Below are positions 13,665 to 24,709 of a stretch of DNA of 64,000 nt, piece after piece; within the stretch, counting starts at the first letter, position 1; every line of letters begins with the position of its first letter. Below the pieces are notes generated by a model. It did no database searches. It saw only the letters and a list, made by a program, of their open reading frames with translations, and was not told the DNA's origin. The translations under genes were made by a program, and so were the position numbers. This DNA is from Nymphaea colorata. Its lineage: Eukaryota > Streptophyta > Magnoliopsida > Nymphaeales > Nymphaeaceae. Location of the stretch: assembly GCF_008831285.2 (NCBI RefSeq), contig NW_022204507.1:6468174-6532173 (forward strand), in the 5' to 3' direction.

Positions 13665-15054
13665 CCCTTCGTTGTACAAAGAAATTCATCTATTTGAAAA
13701 ACATTACTGTATTTGGATTTTCGGATTGCTGAAAATTCTTGTCAATCGATAATGTGAATGATGATTATATATGTGGTATATTTCAAATAAACTGAGATAG
13801 GAATTGGAGCCGTGTATTTTTCTTTGTTATCTTATTTGTCCATTCTTTTTGCACCAAAGATCTTACCTTTTCTGAAGGAACTGGAGCTACATCTCTTGTG
13901 CTTCCATGCCTTTTTGGTTTTGAAACATTGAAAAATTGACAGATTCCCTTTATTAGGGACACATAAGATTTGTCACCAAAAAAAGGATAATGGTAACCTC
14001 ACCTAACCTATGGTAATAAAAATACATGTCCTACTGAGACTTATAACTTGCTATGCTTTTTAGTAGCAGGCCCTGACTCACCCTCCTCTAAAAGGCTGAT
14101 TCATTCAGACCAACATGAGGGTCCAACCACATTGCATTGCCAGGATCCACCAAGAGTGAATGTTTTTAAGGTCATCAGTCTTGAAGTTCCTCAGTAGAGA
14201 TAGGATAAAAAAAAAATCAGTCTTCCATAACCTTTCATTAGTCGTAGGTACTTCTGAAACTCAGTTCCTTAATTGTGGGAGGGGCACTTTAAAAGGATGT
14301 CATATTTTCTATAACGAGTCAATGTTTTCCTATAAACAAGACTTATTTCATTGAAAAATTTTAATTTGTAAAGGAACATTTTCGTAGTTGATTATTTTTA
14401 TATTAACTTGGAGAAGTATCCTTAAATGACATTATATTTTCCAGTCTTCGTTAAAATTGTGAAACGGACAGTTCTAAAGAAACTTCTTCAGTATTTCCTG
14501 TGGACTTCTTGCTTCCACTTGCATGTGCACTGCACCTTATGCTTGCCTGTGTGACTGGTTGAGTTTCAGTTTGGGACTGCATTCTAGGATCAAGAGGTTG
14601 GAAAGGCTGAGCAGGTGGAAACATTCAGTTTTTACCTGCTAGTTAGTAGCTTTTCATTTCACATCCTTTATTTTTTATATTTTCATTTTTTAGTGGAAAC
14701 ATTCTGATCTTTGTGCTGATAATAGTGTAGGTCCAAGAGTAGGATGGGCCTTCTGGTCACTTGCTGCAATTGAGTCATTAGAAAACAAGTCCTGAAAATT
14801 TTTGGGTTATTCAATTGCTTTGAATTTCTTGAGAACAGTACTTGCCATGAATTTAAAAAAGAAACGGTCTCAAATAATGTCACCTACCAACAAATTGGAT
14901 TTTGAACTGGATTTTTGGCCATCTCAATTAATGTCCAAAACATGTACATTTATATGTGATTAAGGTATATCGTTTGTTAGAGGGAACTTTAGACTGTTTG
15001 TGCGGCTGCAGATGTCCTGATGAGTATAAGAAACATGGTAAATTTGACATGGTT
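13665..15054. other. Spacer of the inverted duplication, first part; no gene seen
   Basis: AT-rich single-copy-looking sequence in this window. I recognise no protein family in any frame, and no RNA gene. Confidence 0.5.
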
Positions 15055-15265
15055 TAATTCGACATACAACCTTGGTTAAATCTTACCATGCTGTTGAGAA
15101 AAAAGTAAATTAAAACAAAAACATAGCTAACATGAAATATGAAAATAGAAAAGATGCAAGTGTCAATCACAAAAAGGAGAGGGGGGGGGGACACTTGAGC
15201 GATAAGAGGCAGCTGAAGCGGGCGGTTGCATGCTTGCTTCAAATAATAGTGGTAATATGTGCTTC
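15055..15265 (+). repeat. Partial, diverged R repeat scrap
   Basis: Runs parallel to about 11930-12160 of R2, from cgacatacaacctt to gcttcaaataatagtgg, including the A-rich stretch and a G-rich insertion at 15179-15190. It directly abuts the reversed copy of the LTR-like repeat, giving a junction of two repeat families. Confidence 0.6.
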
Positions 15266-15289
15266 TTTCTTTGGTACTGGTTACGACAT

Positions 15290-15628
15290 GATGAGCACGA
15301 ACTCAGAATACCAGAGGTGAGTAGGGATAGATCCTCATAAATTTTCCACCTCTATTAAACCATTCTTACATCATGTGGTATTGAGCAGAGAGTTTGCATC
15401 GCTGGAATCGGATGATCAAGGCAGAGCTGAAACAATAAGAGAATGCCATGGAAGTGCCGATAATAAGTGAAATAGATCAACCGTGGTTTGGACATGGAGT
15501 TCGTTCCAATTCCGTGGTTGGGACATGGAACACTTCCCTCCTGCGGTTCAGACACGTTACGGATTGGTCCAATGGGACCCTCGTAAAATGACACTTTGAA
15601 GAGACGCATTGTTGAGAAAGTGTGCCTG
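15290..15628 (-). repeat. Reversed copy of the LTR-like repeat at 1-335
   Basis: The reverse complement matches 1-335 nearly end to end, including the three quasi-palindromic ccgtg...cacgg motifs (here more degraded). The match stops on one side at gatgagcac and continues on the other to at least 15628, where the first copy leaves the window. It could be a truncated solo LTR. Confidence 0.75.
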
Positions 15629-17129
15629 TGTCTCTGTGGACATCCAAGGGACTCGGAACAGAAAAATCGATAGAGAGAGACAGGTCTCTCTCCCTTCAGA
15701 CAAACACAGCGAGAGGGACGGTAAAAGAAGAGGAGACAATGCCAATGGCGAGCGATCAGAGGCTGAGCAAGAATGGCGAGTGGTCAGAAGCGTGAGCAAG
15801 AAATGGACAAGAAGAAGAGGTCGGAAGCGAGAGGAAGGAGGAGGCCACACTGTCCCTTTCGCTATTCTCTCGGAGAGGAGGGACACGAGAATATCGCAGA
15901 CTTTTGGTCAGTATCATGGGAAAATGTTTTGAGTGTGGGATGACTTATATTCATTCATGCTTCCCTTAAAATACCGAACAAACTGCCAAATGATCAATGA
16001 TCGATATAAACATATTTGAACTTCTTGCTAGGCTCGGACGTTAGTATGGGACGTTCAGAGTAAAAACCAGCGTTAAATGAGGTTTGTTTTATTGTCATAT
16101 ATGTAGATGATGGATGACGTATATATGAAGTCTGCTGGTTTGCTCAATCATATTTGCAGATGATTTTGTGGCTATAACAACATATTCTTGTATTAAAGTA
16201 CAGGTTTATCACATTTTTATTCAATAAAAATAAGCTCACTTTTCAATAGGCAGTATCTGAAAAATCACCAAAAGCAATTGGAAGTAAGGCTTTGTCATCC
16301 AAAATTCAACCTTTCCATTTGGTACTGAAAAAGCGAGAACATAGTAACATACTGTCTTGATCAAATTATTGTTTTGACAGAGCATCGGCTTCAAAAACAC
16401 CCAATCTCGATGCGACAATCAAACAGGCGGGGGTAACAACGTAGACTTATTCTAGAAATCAACCGCCAGGTAATGTAACAAAATCAAGAAGTAAAATGCA
16501 ATAATGGCACACACATTATGTCTAGATAGAAGTGGGCACCTGGCGTGGCCAGGCTCGACAATTTTTAATTAATTTTAAATAAATAAATTCACATATATAA
16601 TATTTTTCTTATATATTCTTTTGACTAAAATTTAACTTGGCCAGTTCAAGCCCCTCTTTTGTCATTTTGATGATACAATTTAGTAGTAAGCAATGATTGA
16701 AAATAAGAAGACCAAAATTAATGATTATGGGTGCATCTAGGAGGAACACACCTGTCTTAATTAAAAAAATTACAAAATAGAAAATATATATATATACATC
16801 TGAGATGAGAATTACTTCATTCTAAATAGTGCAATTCTTGTTTTATATTATCATTTTCCAATTACTTTTAATATTCATTCCTTTCAATTCTCATGGAAAT
16901 TGACCAATTCGGTACCATTTTCTTGGCAAACTATTTTGACTGGCCCTTAAGTTGACCGGCAACAAAATAGTTTTTGGATTAACAGTTGTGAAACAGCGTT
17001 TGAAATGCGATGGTCTGAAACTAAGTGGATTCTCTCCCAGAAAAGCTCATGATTTGGGTTAGTAATATTACCAGATAAGCTGATAAACATGGACCAAGAA
17101 CCAAAGACGCACATTTGTTTAACAAGAAA
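15629..17129. other. Spacer of the inverted duplication, second part; no gene seen
   Basis: A purine-rich stretch (about 15650-15870) has an open frame rich in Arg and Glu, better explained by GA-rich composition than by a gene; it may continue the LTR-like repeat. The remainder is AT-rich with no recognised family. Confidence 0.45.
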
Positions 17130-17149
17130 GTGTTAAGAGCGAATGTTGG

Positions 17150-17348
17150 GACGCAAATCAACCACCACTAAAATACCAAGCTGATCAAAGGCCGGGAGGT
17201 CATCTTGTCGATGGAAAACTTGGTCGTTCCAACTCAATGCATGGTCGATCAGTGGAGCAAGTACGACTCCGGCCGATGGGAGGAGCAGCTGGCCATGGTG
17301 CCCACCATATGGGGAGGGGAGGAGAAGTCCGAGAAGAAGAGCAGCTAG
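17150..17348 (+). pseudogene. Unidentified gene fragment with coding-like composition
   Basis: One + frame is open across about 60 codons and ends in a stop (tag) at 17346-17348. It includes LVVPTQCMVDQWSKYDSG, then RWEEQLAMVPTIW and an EEKSEKK-rich tail. The GC content is clearly higher than in neighbouring DNA and the tail resembles a natural C-terminus. I do not recognise the family. It lies just outside the inner limit of the right arm, so it has no partner in the left arm. An antisense frame is also open but has less protein-like composition. Confidence 0.4.
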
Positions 17349-17381
17349 GACAGGGCAGGAGAGTAAGTGGGAACTAATATT

Positions 17382-17400
17382 GTCTAATTTGTCTAGCGAC

Positions 17401-17432
<32 letters not shown>

Positions 17433-19219
17433 AAAGTGGTGCATGGATTGATGAGTTCAATTCAATGATGGTAGGAAGGTATTCATACTCCGCCCCATAT
17501 ACTGCATTATTCGTTCGTTACAAAAGAATCTCATCTTATGCTGATGTACCATCTGGGGTTCTTCTCAATGACAAACTGTCATTTATTACAGCATCATACT
17601 ACTAATGGTATCAGCTTGGTTTTGAATTGAAATAACATTGTTGTATTCAATGACGTGGATGTCAAAAGAAAAAACATAGAGTAGAAAGAAAACCCAACTC
17701 CTAGGTTGGACCACTAATCATTTGTTTGTGGGCAACCTCCTCCTAAATATGCTCAAGTGTTATTCCGTACACTAAGGCATGATTGTGTTTGCAGTACAAT
17801 AACTAGAACTATGTACAAGACAATCTTAGGCATCTAAGCCTTTTGTTACGAGAAACATTACTAAAAATAAATTGATATTCAAAAACTTTTCAGATCGTCC
17901 TCCAGAAGTTCTTTTATAAGGTGATACATAACGAATGATGCAGTATACAAGGTGGAGTATGAATACCTTCCTGCCATCATTGTATATATACAAGAAAATC
18001 TCTTGTCGAGTGAACCAAATTGACTTCAGACTCTGATTCTTTCGAGCAACTTCTCTACATACCTTCAACTCTTGCAACCTTTCCATAGAAAATAGACAGC
18101 CCTTGCCACCATCATCTCTAATTAGCATGGTACTGTCATCTGTCAACAGCAGACCATTGCATCACATGGCTGAGTTTTGTTCCCCCTTAGCACGTGGATG
18201 CAGAAGGAACACATTGCCTAAGACATATGGTTGAAAGGCATTGAAATATTTACTAGAGCCTATAAGTGTTTTCTTGAGGGGTACAAATTATGTTTTTGCT
18301 ATTCTTTAATCATAATAACCTATACAGGTGATGAACGCAACTGGGACAGTCCAATACCGGTGACGATTACAACTGGTATAGATCTCTAACGATGAGGTAG
18401 TTCACAGTCATATATACTTATACCGGTGAAATGTCTCGCCGCTAAGGTATTTATACCGGTGTTCTCTAGCACCAGTAGAAATTTCTCTAGCACCAGTAGA
18501 AATTTCACCACTGTAAACCTATAACAGCGGTTACCAACGCTATATTACCTGAACCCATAACGTAACCACCACTGTTATTTGAATCACACAACTCAATGCA
18601 CGAAATGTGCACCTCGAGTGCCAGCTTATCGCTCATGTCTATCTCTCCCTCTACCTCTGTTTTGTAATTAATGCTTGTATTTTTTTTTCATTTTTCTATT
18701 TCACATTGTTTTTTTTACTTTTTTTCTCAGCCGCATGGTAGAATTAGATAAAAGCGATAAGTGTTAATTTATTGAAGGTTGTATGTTGATTGAAATAGTG
18801 TAAGTTAATAAATATTGGATAAAAATCATAGAGTTTAGTGAATTTATTGAACTTATAAACCATTTGACCAAACCGGTGCTCTCATGAGTATGTTGTTTAA
18901 ATAAACCAAATTAATGTTTTTTTTAATCCGCAGTACTTGTAAGGAGTTAAATATTTTACAAACTTTTATGTATAATTGTTGATAACAACTAATTAAACTT
19001 TCTCGCAATTAGCAAATCAGTGCCAGCCTCCGTGTCTGATTTTGGCGCCAGAAAAAAATTGGTTTTTTTGCTCTTGTTTTTAATTTCTGACATGATTTTT
19101 GTTGATATAATATGTTAGATTATTTTTGCCATGAAACTTAAGCTTCACTATGCTTCGCTTAGCTACACATTGCATCACCAACTTAGTGCATCACTTTGCC
19201 TTGTTGTACTTCACAACAA
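17382..19219 (-). repeat. R repeat copy R3 (reversed, truncated)
   Basis: Matches 11501-13312 of R2 in reverse. A 21-bp tandem duplication at 18464-18505 (ctctagcaccagtagaaattt) is unique to this copy. (TG)n at 17405-17432 is the mirror of the (AC)n at 13274-13290. Confidence 0.8.
17405..17432. repeat. (TG)n microsatellite
   Basis: Pure TG run at the inner end of the right arm, about twice as long as its left-arm counterpart. Confidence 0.95.
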
Positions 19220-19984
19220 ATCAGCAGTTTCACCAATTAGGCCCTTCTCAACGATTTCCTCTTGGGGATCTAGAACAAAAGAACTATCAAAGACAGAAGA
19301 TGAAGACGACTGCAGGCCATCATTGATTGCATCAGTTTGCTGTGTTCTCCCTTGAACAAAACCGGCTTGATTTTGCGATTGAGATTGCAAAGACATTGAT
19401 GAGAATGTGGTGCCATGCTCCCCTGTAGTCTGTCTAGATGTATTTTCATCCATTCTGCAAAGAAATCTGAATGAGAACTAAAACCACCAGAATCATTATC
19501 GCCCATGCCTGTATGAAAGCTACTCCACTGCACCTCCTTCATGCTCGCCCGGGTCTGCTTAGAACCCTTAATAGACGGAAAATCTGCTTCCAAATTGTTC
19601 AGATGGGCATTGGCACCCGCACCATGTGCAACCAACTCTACTGGTATGGCAGACTCGTTGGACTCAACAAGCACATATGAACTACTCCCTTCTGCTACCT
19701 GATTTACTTTCTCTGGTTTGAATTCGACCGAGTTACTGACACTAAAGGAGCCAGCTTTTCTGGCAACAGCCTCGTCCACCTGAACCTGTGAATGGTACTC
19801 CGATTCACTTAAGGAAAGGTTCGCTAGAGAAGTGTCAGCAGGGAGCTCAGTTGATCCCATTGGAATCATTACCCTCCTGTAACTCAGCTGCAGAAGAACC
19901 ATCGATCCGAAACTCATCATCCACAAGCTTGTCAAAGAAACCTTCATCCGTCTGATCCTGCATAAGAAATGGAGAAGCCACCAT
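19220..19984 (-). pseudogene. SEC16-like: SEC16 N-terminal fragment, right-arm copy
   Basis: The reverse strand opens at 19984 with MVASPFLMQDQTDEGFFDKL and VDDEF, then shifts frame near 19872. The second frame is uninterrupted for more than 150 codons and carries the conserved MKEVQWSSFH and SSHSDFFAEW blocks. At the place where the left copy has a stop, this copy has Glu (FKPEKVNQ), so it is less decayed there. It also retains about 50 bases lost from the left copy near the 3' end (LQSSSSSVFDSSFVLDP). It ends at the same base relative to repeat R as the left copy, so the SEC16-R junction predates the inversion. The longest frame on this strand (20154-19270) starts upstream in non-coding sequence and is not a faithful SEC16 start. 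Confidence 0.8.
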
Positions 19985-21905
19985 TCATATAACAGAAAGC
20001 AGAAAGAAATGCTCAAAATGTCAGATCGAAACACCCAACTTCCTTGTGAACGATAATTCGAATGGTCTTCACTGGAATCTACCTTGACTAACAAAATTAA
20101 CAGCAACCAAGACCTTAATAGTCCTGGACCACATACCCAAAAGCGATGAATCACAAATCAAACCATCAACAAATCAAAATGAGCAACGAGAATAAATTTA
20201 AAAAAAAAAAACTTGTTCGAAAAGGAGAGTCATGACCGTTGTTACACATGTAGATGAAATTATATCAGAAACAACCTGGATGGCACAAGGAAGACCCTTC
20301 TCCCTCCTCCAGAAAACCAGTCGTGGTTCGGAAAAACAAGAAAGGAATTGAGAAATGGCCGGAAAAAAAAAAAACAAAAAAAGAGAGGAGAGAATGATTG
20401 ATCTTACCGGAAACCAGCCATCGCCGTGCTACCTTCAAGCTCCCTCTCCTTGATGAGGGCAGATCGTAAGAGGCAAACTCTAGAGGTAGACGAGATGATG
20501 GGCTAGAAATCTTTCCCCTGTTTCTTGGGTTTTTACACGGTAAAAATGTGATGCATTTCAGAAAAACCGTTTAAAACCCTGATACTTGTCATCTGCATCA
20601 AACATGCACTTGGGAAGCGGACTTTCCTCTTTTGTTCTTCAAACATTTTATTGGGGTCAAAGAAAAAAAAGATCCAAATCCATGTTCACATGTAACTCCC
20701 TATCCGATCCGAAACAAATAGGAACTTAAGAAACCTGCATCTGCCTGATAATATTTAACGAACGAGGTGATAGCCAATGTTTTTTTAGTTTTTTTCTTTA
20801 ACAAAAAGCTAATCTAGACCAACCGGTTTGGTTGATGAAGCGCATCCAATCTGTCATGCTTGTAATAGCTGTTATTAAAATAAAAGTATTTTTTAATTTT
20901 CAAAGCATTTTTAAATTTTAAATTGATTTTTTTATTATTTGAAAAAACACTTCTGTTTTGCGCCGTAAAGTCTTTTAGGTTAGCGCTAACATAAATTCAA
21001 AATATGACTGTAACAAAAAAATAAAACATGTCCCACAGTTCTTATAGCCCTTTTAAGCTATATCAAATGATATTATTGATCAATCTCTATATGCAAATAG
21101 AAATTATGTCTTAAGAAGGACCAAAGACTCTTATCAAATTACATAACATAGGGTTGTAAAGCATCTCATTCAACTTAAGATCGCGATCGACCAAAAAAAA
21201 TGCTGATCCAAAAAAAAAAAAAGTTTAAACTTAAAACTTTTCTTAACGACAACTATAATATCAAAAGTGGTCACAGTGAAATGTATGGGAGACCTTCTTA
21301 TTTGCTAAACAACCCCTTAGATGCCCACCACCCCTTAGTTAGCTTCAAACCTTGTCCCCATCAAGTCCCACCTCTCTTATTCTACTATTTGTCCTCATAA
21401 GATGAGGATTTACCCACATGTATCATTCGAGGAAAAAAAACCCATTTTGCACAATGATTTTTTTTAAAAAAAAAAAAACAAAAAGGTTAGTCGTCTCTAC
21501 ATTGGGTGGGAAGAAGACATGTTTCGGTTGCTTTGCAAAGTAACTAAGAAATTATTTGTCAATAGTTTGTCACCATTTACTTAAAGGATGGATCGATTAG
21601 GAATTTATTTTTCTTATAAATCAAATATGAACGAGAGAGATCTTATAATTCTCTCAAGTAGAGTATCTTTGTTTTCAAAAAATTCAGGCTTTACCATTAT
21701 AAACTGATCATATCACTATTTTCTTTTTTCAATTTTGCACTGCATGGATTTTACATCACTCTTTCCAAGAGAACACCCCGACACAGTTGCACCAGCAACA
21801 TAGCAGCACAATCTTCTTTCTGTAGGCGGCGGATGAGTTCTATCAGTGATTATTTAATGCAACATTAAAGAAAAAAAGCATTCATACAACATTCACACCT
21901 ATATA
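19985..21905. other. Non-coding interior of right arm
   Basis: Inverted match of 8907-10789. Nothing coding is recognised. It holds pyrimidine-rich leader-like sequence upstream of the SEC16 fragment and a poly-A/poly-T pair near 21455-21485. Confidence 0.5.
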
Positions 21906-22268
21906 TCAAAACTGAGAGATTAACTTAGAGATGAAGCCCATCAACTCAGTAGATGCCTCTCCCTAGTGGCTGTGCACACAGAAGGCATGCTCCTCTTCCG
22001 AGAAGACGTGCAACTTCACCACCATCCTTCCCAACTTCTTCAGCTCCTCCATTAATATCGCCGCGATGTCCGGCAGCCCCTCCACTGGTGGTTTACATAA
22101 GAGGAGCTCCCTGGTACCAAGCCCTTGAGGCCTGATAGATCAGGCACCTGGCTGGAGGCGAGGACATTGTGGATGATCTTCCCACCGACTGCGTCGCCAA
22201 TGATGGAAAGCTGAGAAAGGTAAGCTGGGTCAAGGAGGTGGTGGCAAGCATACGGGGAGGAAAGCCAT
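21906..22268 (-). pseudogene. Carboxylesterase (CXE-like) C-terminal fragment, right-arm copy
   Basis: The reverse strand reads DPAYLSQLSIIGDAVGGKII, the CXE nucleophile elbow with the catalytic Ser replaced by Ala (the left copy has Thr). The DPA before it is closer to the family norm than the left copy. Downstream, MEELKKLGRMVVKLHVFSEE then HAFCVHS matches the region around the catalytic His. An internal stretch seen in the left copy (the DRGMI part) is deleted here, and frame changes break the reading frame. This is an independently decayed copy of the same fragment. Confidence 0.75.
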
Positions 22269-23208
22269 GGAACTAATTACAAGATTTTTTGTATTGCATT
22301 GTTGAAAAGCAATGCTTGTTGTTTTGTGAATTATGAAATTTTTATCAATATATTTTTTTAAAGTGGTTTCTATCATATTGTACATTTGTATTTGTGTTCA
22401 TTCTCATCGATGTGCTAATGAACAGATAGCAGAGAACAAATGCATGCTTAGGCTATCTTCCACCTAGACATTCAACCACTAGCTTTATTAAATATATAGG
22501 CAAATATTGTTATTGCATGCTATTAAGCTTTAATAACATGAAGTCCCGATAAACATATCCATAAACCTAGCCTAACCAAGTGATCATGTAAACTTTCTGG
22601 CCACAAAGTCAACCGGTACAGTCTGATTACAGATTTGCCACGTAAAACCTTAGAAGGTTTCAAGTGGATGATTCCACTCCATGAAAAATGTAATGTCTAA
22701 GTGGTTCGGTTGAGAGTTTTACAGGATTTTTCCTCTTCTGCGAAAGGTAATTTTGTCTTTTCTGTTTTAGAATGAAAGCAACTTCTGCATCTTTGTCATT
22801 TTGGGGGCTTTTTTTGTCCTTATCATTGAGTTCAAAAATGGATGCCCAAGTGGCATTCTACTATGGGCCCTATCGGCACATGGTGACAAAAAATAGGAGG
22901 GAGTTGGTGGGTGCACCACTATACGTCCACAAAAAAAAAAGATGGCTAGGGCTTAAGATATTTTGAAAATTATTTCAAGATAAAATATTCTTTCTAGTTT
23001 TTCATTTTTTAGTTTTTCTGTTATTATTTTTTATTAATTGAGAGCATTTTTCACTATTAGTGTATTGGCATGTGGAAATTTTGTGTATCCCATGGTGTGC
23101 ATAAAATAGGCTGTAGGTAAGCTTAAATGGGTTCTCTGCAGCAAAAGATCACTTTGATAGCAACAGGTTTGAATATATGATACGTTCGCCATATCTCGTC
23201 TCACCAAC

Positions 23209-23253
<45 letters not shown>

Positions 23254-24049
23254 CACAATGTTGTAGGATGTGGTAAATACCAATTTAATGATCATTTTTA
23301 GCTACAAATTGTTAAATTTGGACAACCAGCCACACGAATATATAATGAGAGAGAGATACCTTTTTTATGTGATGGGCCTATTGTCTTGTAATTTGACACA
23401 CAAATTCTTTTTAGTGTTATTAAGGGGTGTTCAATGAGCTTGAAGTAGAAGAATTTTAAAATTAAAATTATTGTTTTCTATGAATAGAAAATTATATTTT
23501 AAAAAAACAATTTTTATTCTACAATTATAAGCTTATCGTCAAATCAAAATTCTGAAATTATGATTATAATTTCAGAATTTAAGAACTTTTTATTCTCCCT
23601 TTAGGGCACATGTTATGATGGTTTGAATCCATCAGTTATAAAATTTTAATTACTATTTATCAAACAAGTCATTTTCAGTTTTGAAATCAAAATTTCATTC
23701 TATCAAACACAACAAATTCATTTTCCTCAATAATATAATATACTAAGCATGTGCTAGTGGCGTACAGGGGAGGGCTCAAGTAACATGTGGCCCTTATATT
23801 TGTAAAATATATTTCATTGGGTTGCTGGATCCACTTACATATTGACATGTAAATCTTATATGTTTATCCATCTTTCTGTAACGATACTTAGCCATCACTT
23901 TTAATTCACCTATGTAAGATATTCTGGTCTGGTTCTGGTTCATTCGTGCACCTTTCCCCCCCACCTCTCTCTTTCATAATTCAGTAATTGTCATAAAAAT
24001 TTGAGAAATTCACAAGTAATGAATCTGCTTTTAATATATCTATAAGTAA
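22269..24049. other. Non-coding interior of right arm
   Basis: Inverted match of about 6656-8513. It includes the (TA)n at 23211-23246 and a run of 8 C near 23956 that is the counterpart of an 18-G run in the left arm. No gene is recognised. Confidence 0.55.
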
Positions 24050-24475
24050 CAATTTAATATTTGATAAATTGTAAAAAGTTGTTTGACATGGTAAAATGAT
24101 TGACAAACACCTGCTTCATTAATTGAAGAAAAATGTTAAATTCATGAGTAATTTCTACGAAAAAAATGAAAACTATCACATTTTGTACATACACTCTCCC
24201 TGGGCCTTTTTTATTAATGTTGATACTTATAAAGTCAATGGAAATATTTGAGGAAAGTGACAAAAGATGTGGCCCATGAAAAATTTTCCATTTAAAGGTA
24301 TTTTCTTTTTTATTAGGTTAAAATGGTGTTTTTCATATGTTTTAAAATTTTCTATTATTGGGGCATGTGTCTGTAAGTTATTGTATAAATATAAATGGTT
24401 ACTTGTCACTTTCAGAAGGAAAATGCATCAAACCTAGTCGGTCTCATTAATTATCTGCCCAGTCTAATTTATCTG

Positions 24476-24510
<35 letters not shown>

Positions 24511-24709
24511 AGTGGTGCACAGACTGATGGGTTCGATTCAATGACGGTAAGAAGGTATTCATACCCCGCCTCATATATTGCATTATTCGTTCTTTAAAAG
24601 AATCTCAGCTTATGCTGATATACCATGAGGGGTTCTTCTCAATGACAAATTGTCATTTATTACATCATCATGCTAGCAACGGTATCAGCTTGGTTTCAAA
24701 TTGAAATAA

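Larger units (their letters stand above)
17382..24709 (-). repeat. Right arm of the large inverted duplication
   Basis: Reverse-complement partner of 6005-13312. In + coordinates it holds, in order, R3 (17382-19219), the SEC16 fragment, its upstream sequence, the carboxylesterase fragment, the microsatellite region and a partial R copy (24050-24709). Its outer limit (gaaataaca then cctggtaa) breaks inside what in the left arm is repeat R1. The spacer between arms is about 4.07 kb. Confidence 0.9.

Noticed and set aside
15609-15932. 107-codon Arg/Glu-rich open frame
   Set aside because: The stretch is purine-rich, which suppresses stops; no family resemblance, and it overlaps the end of an LTR-like repeat.
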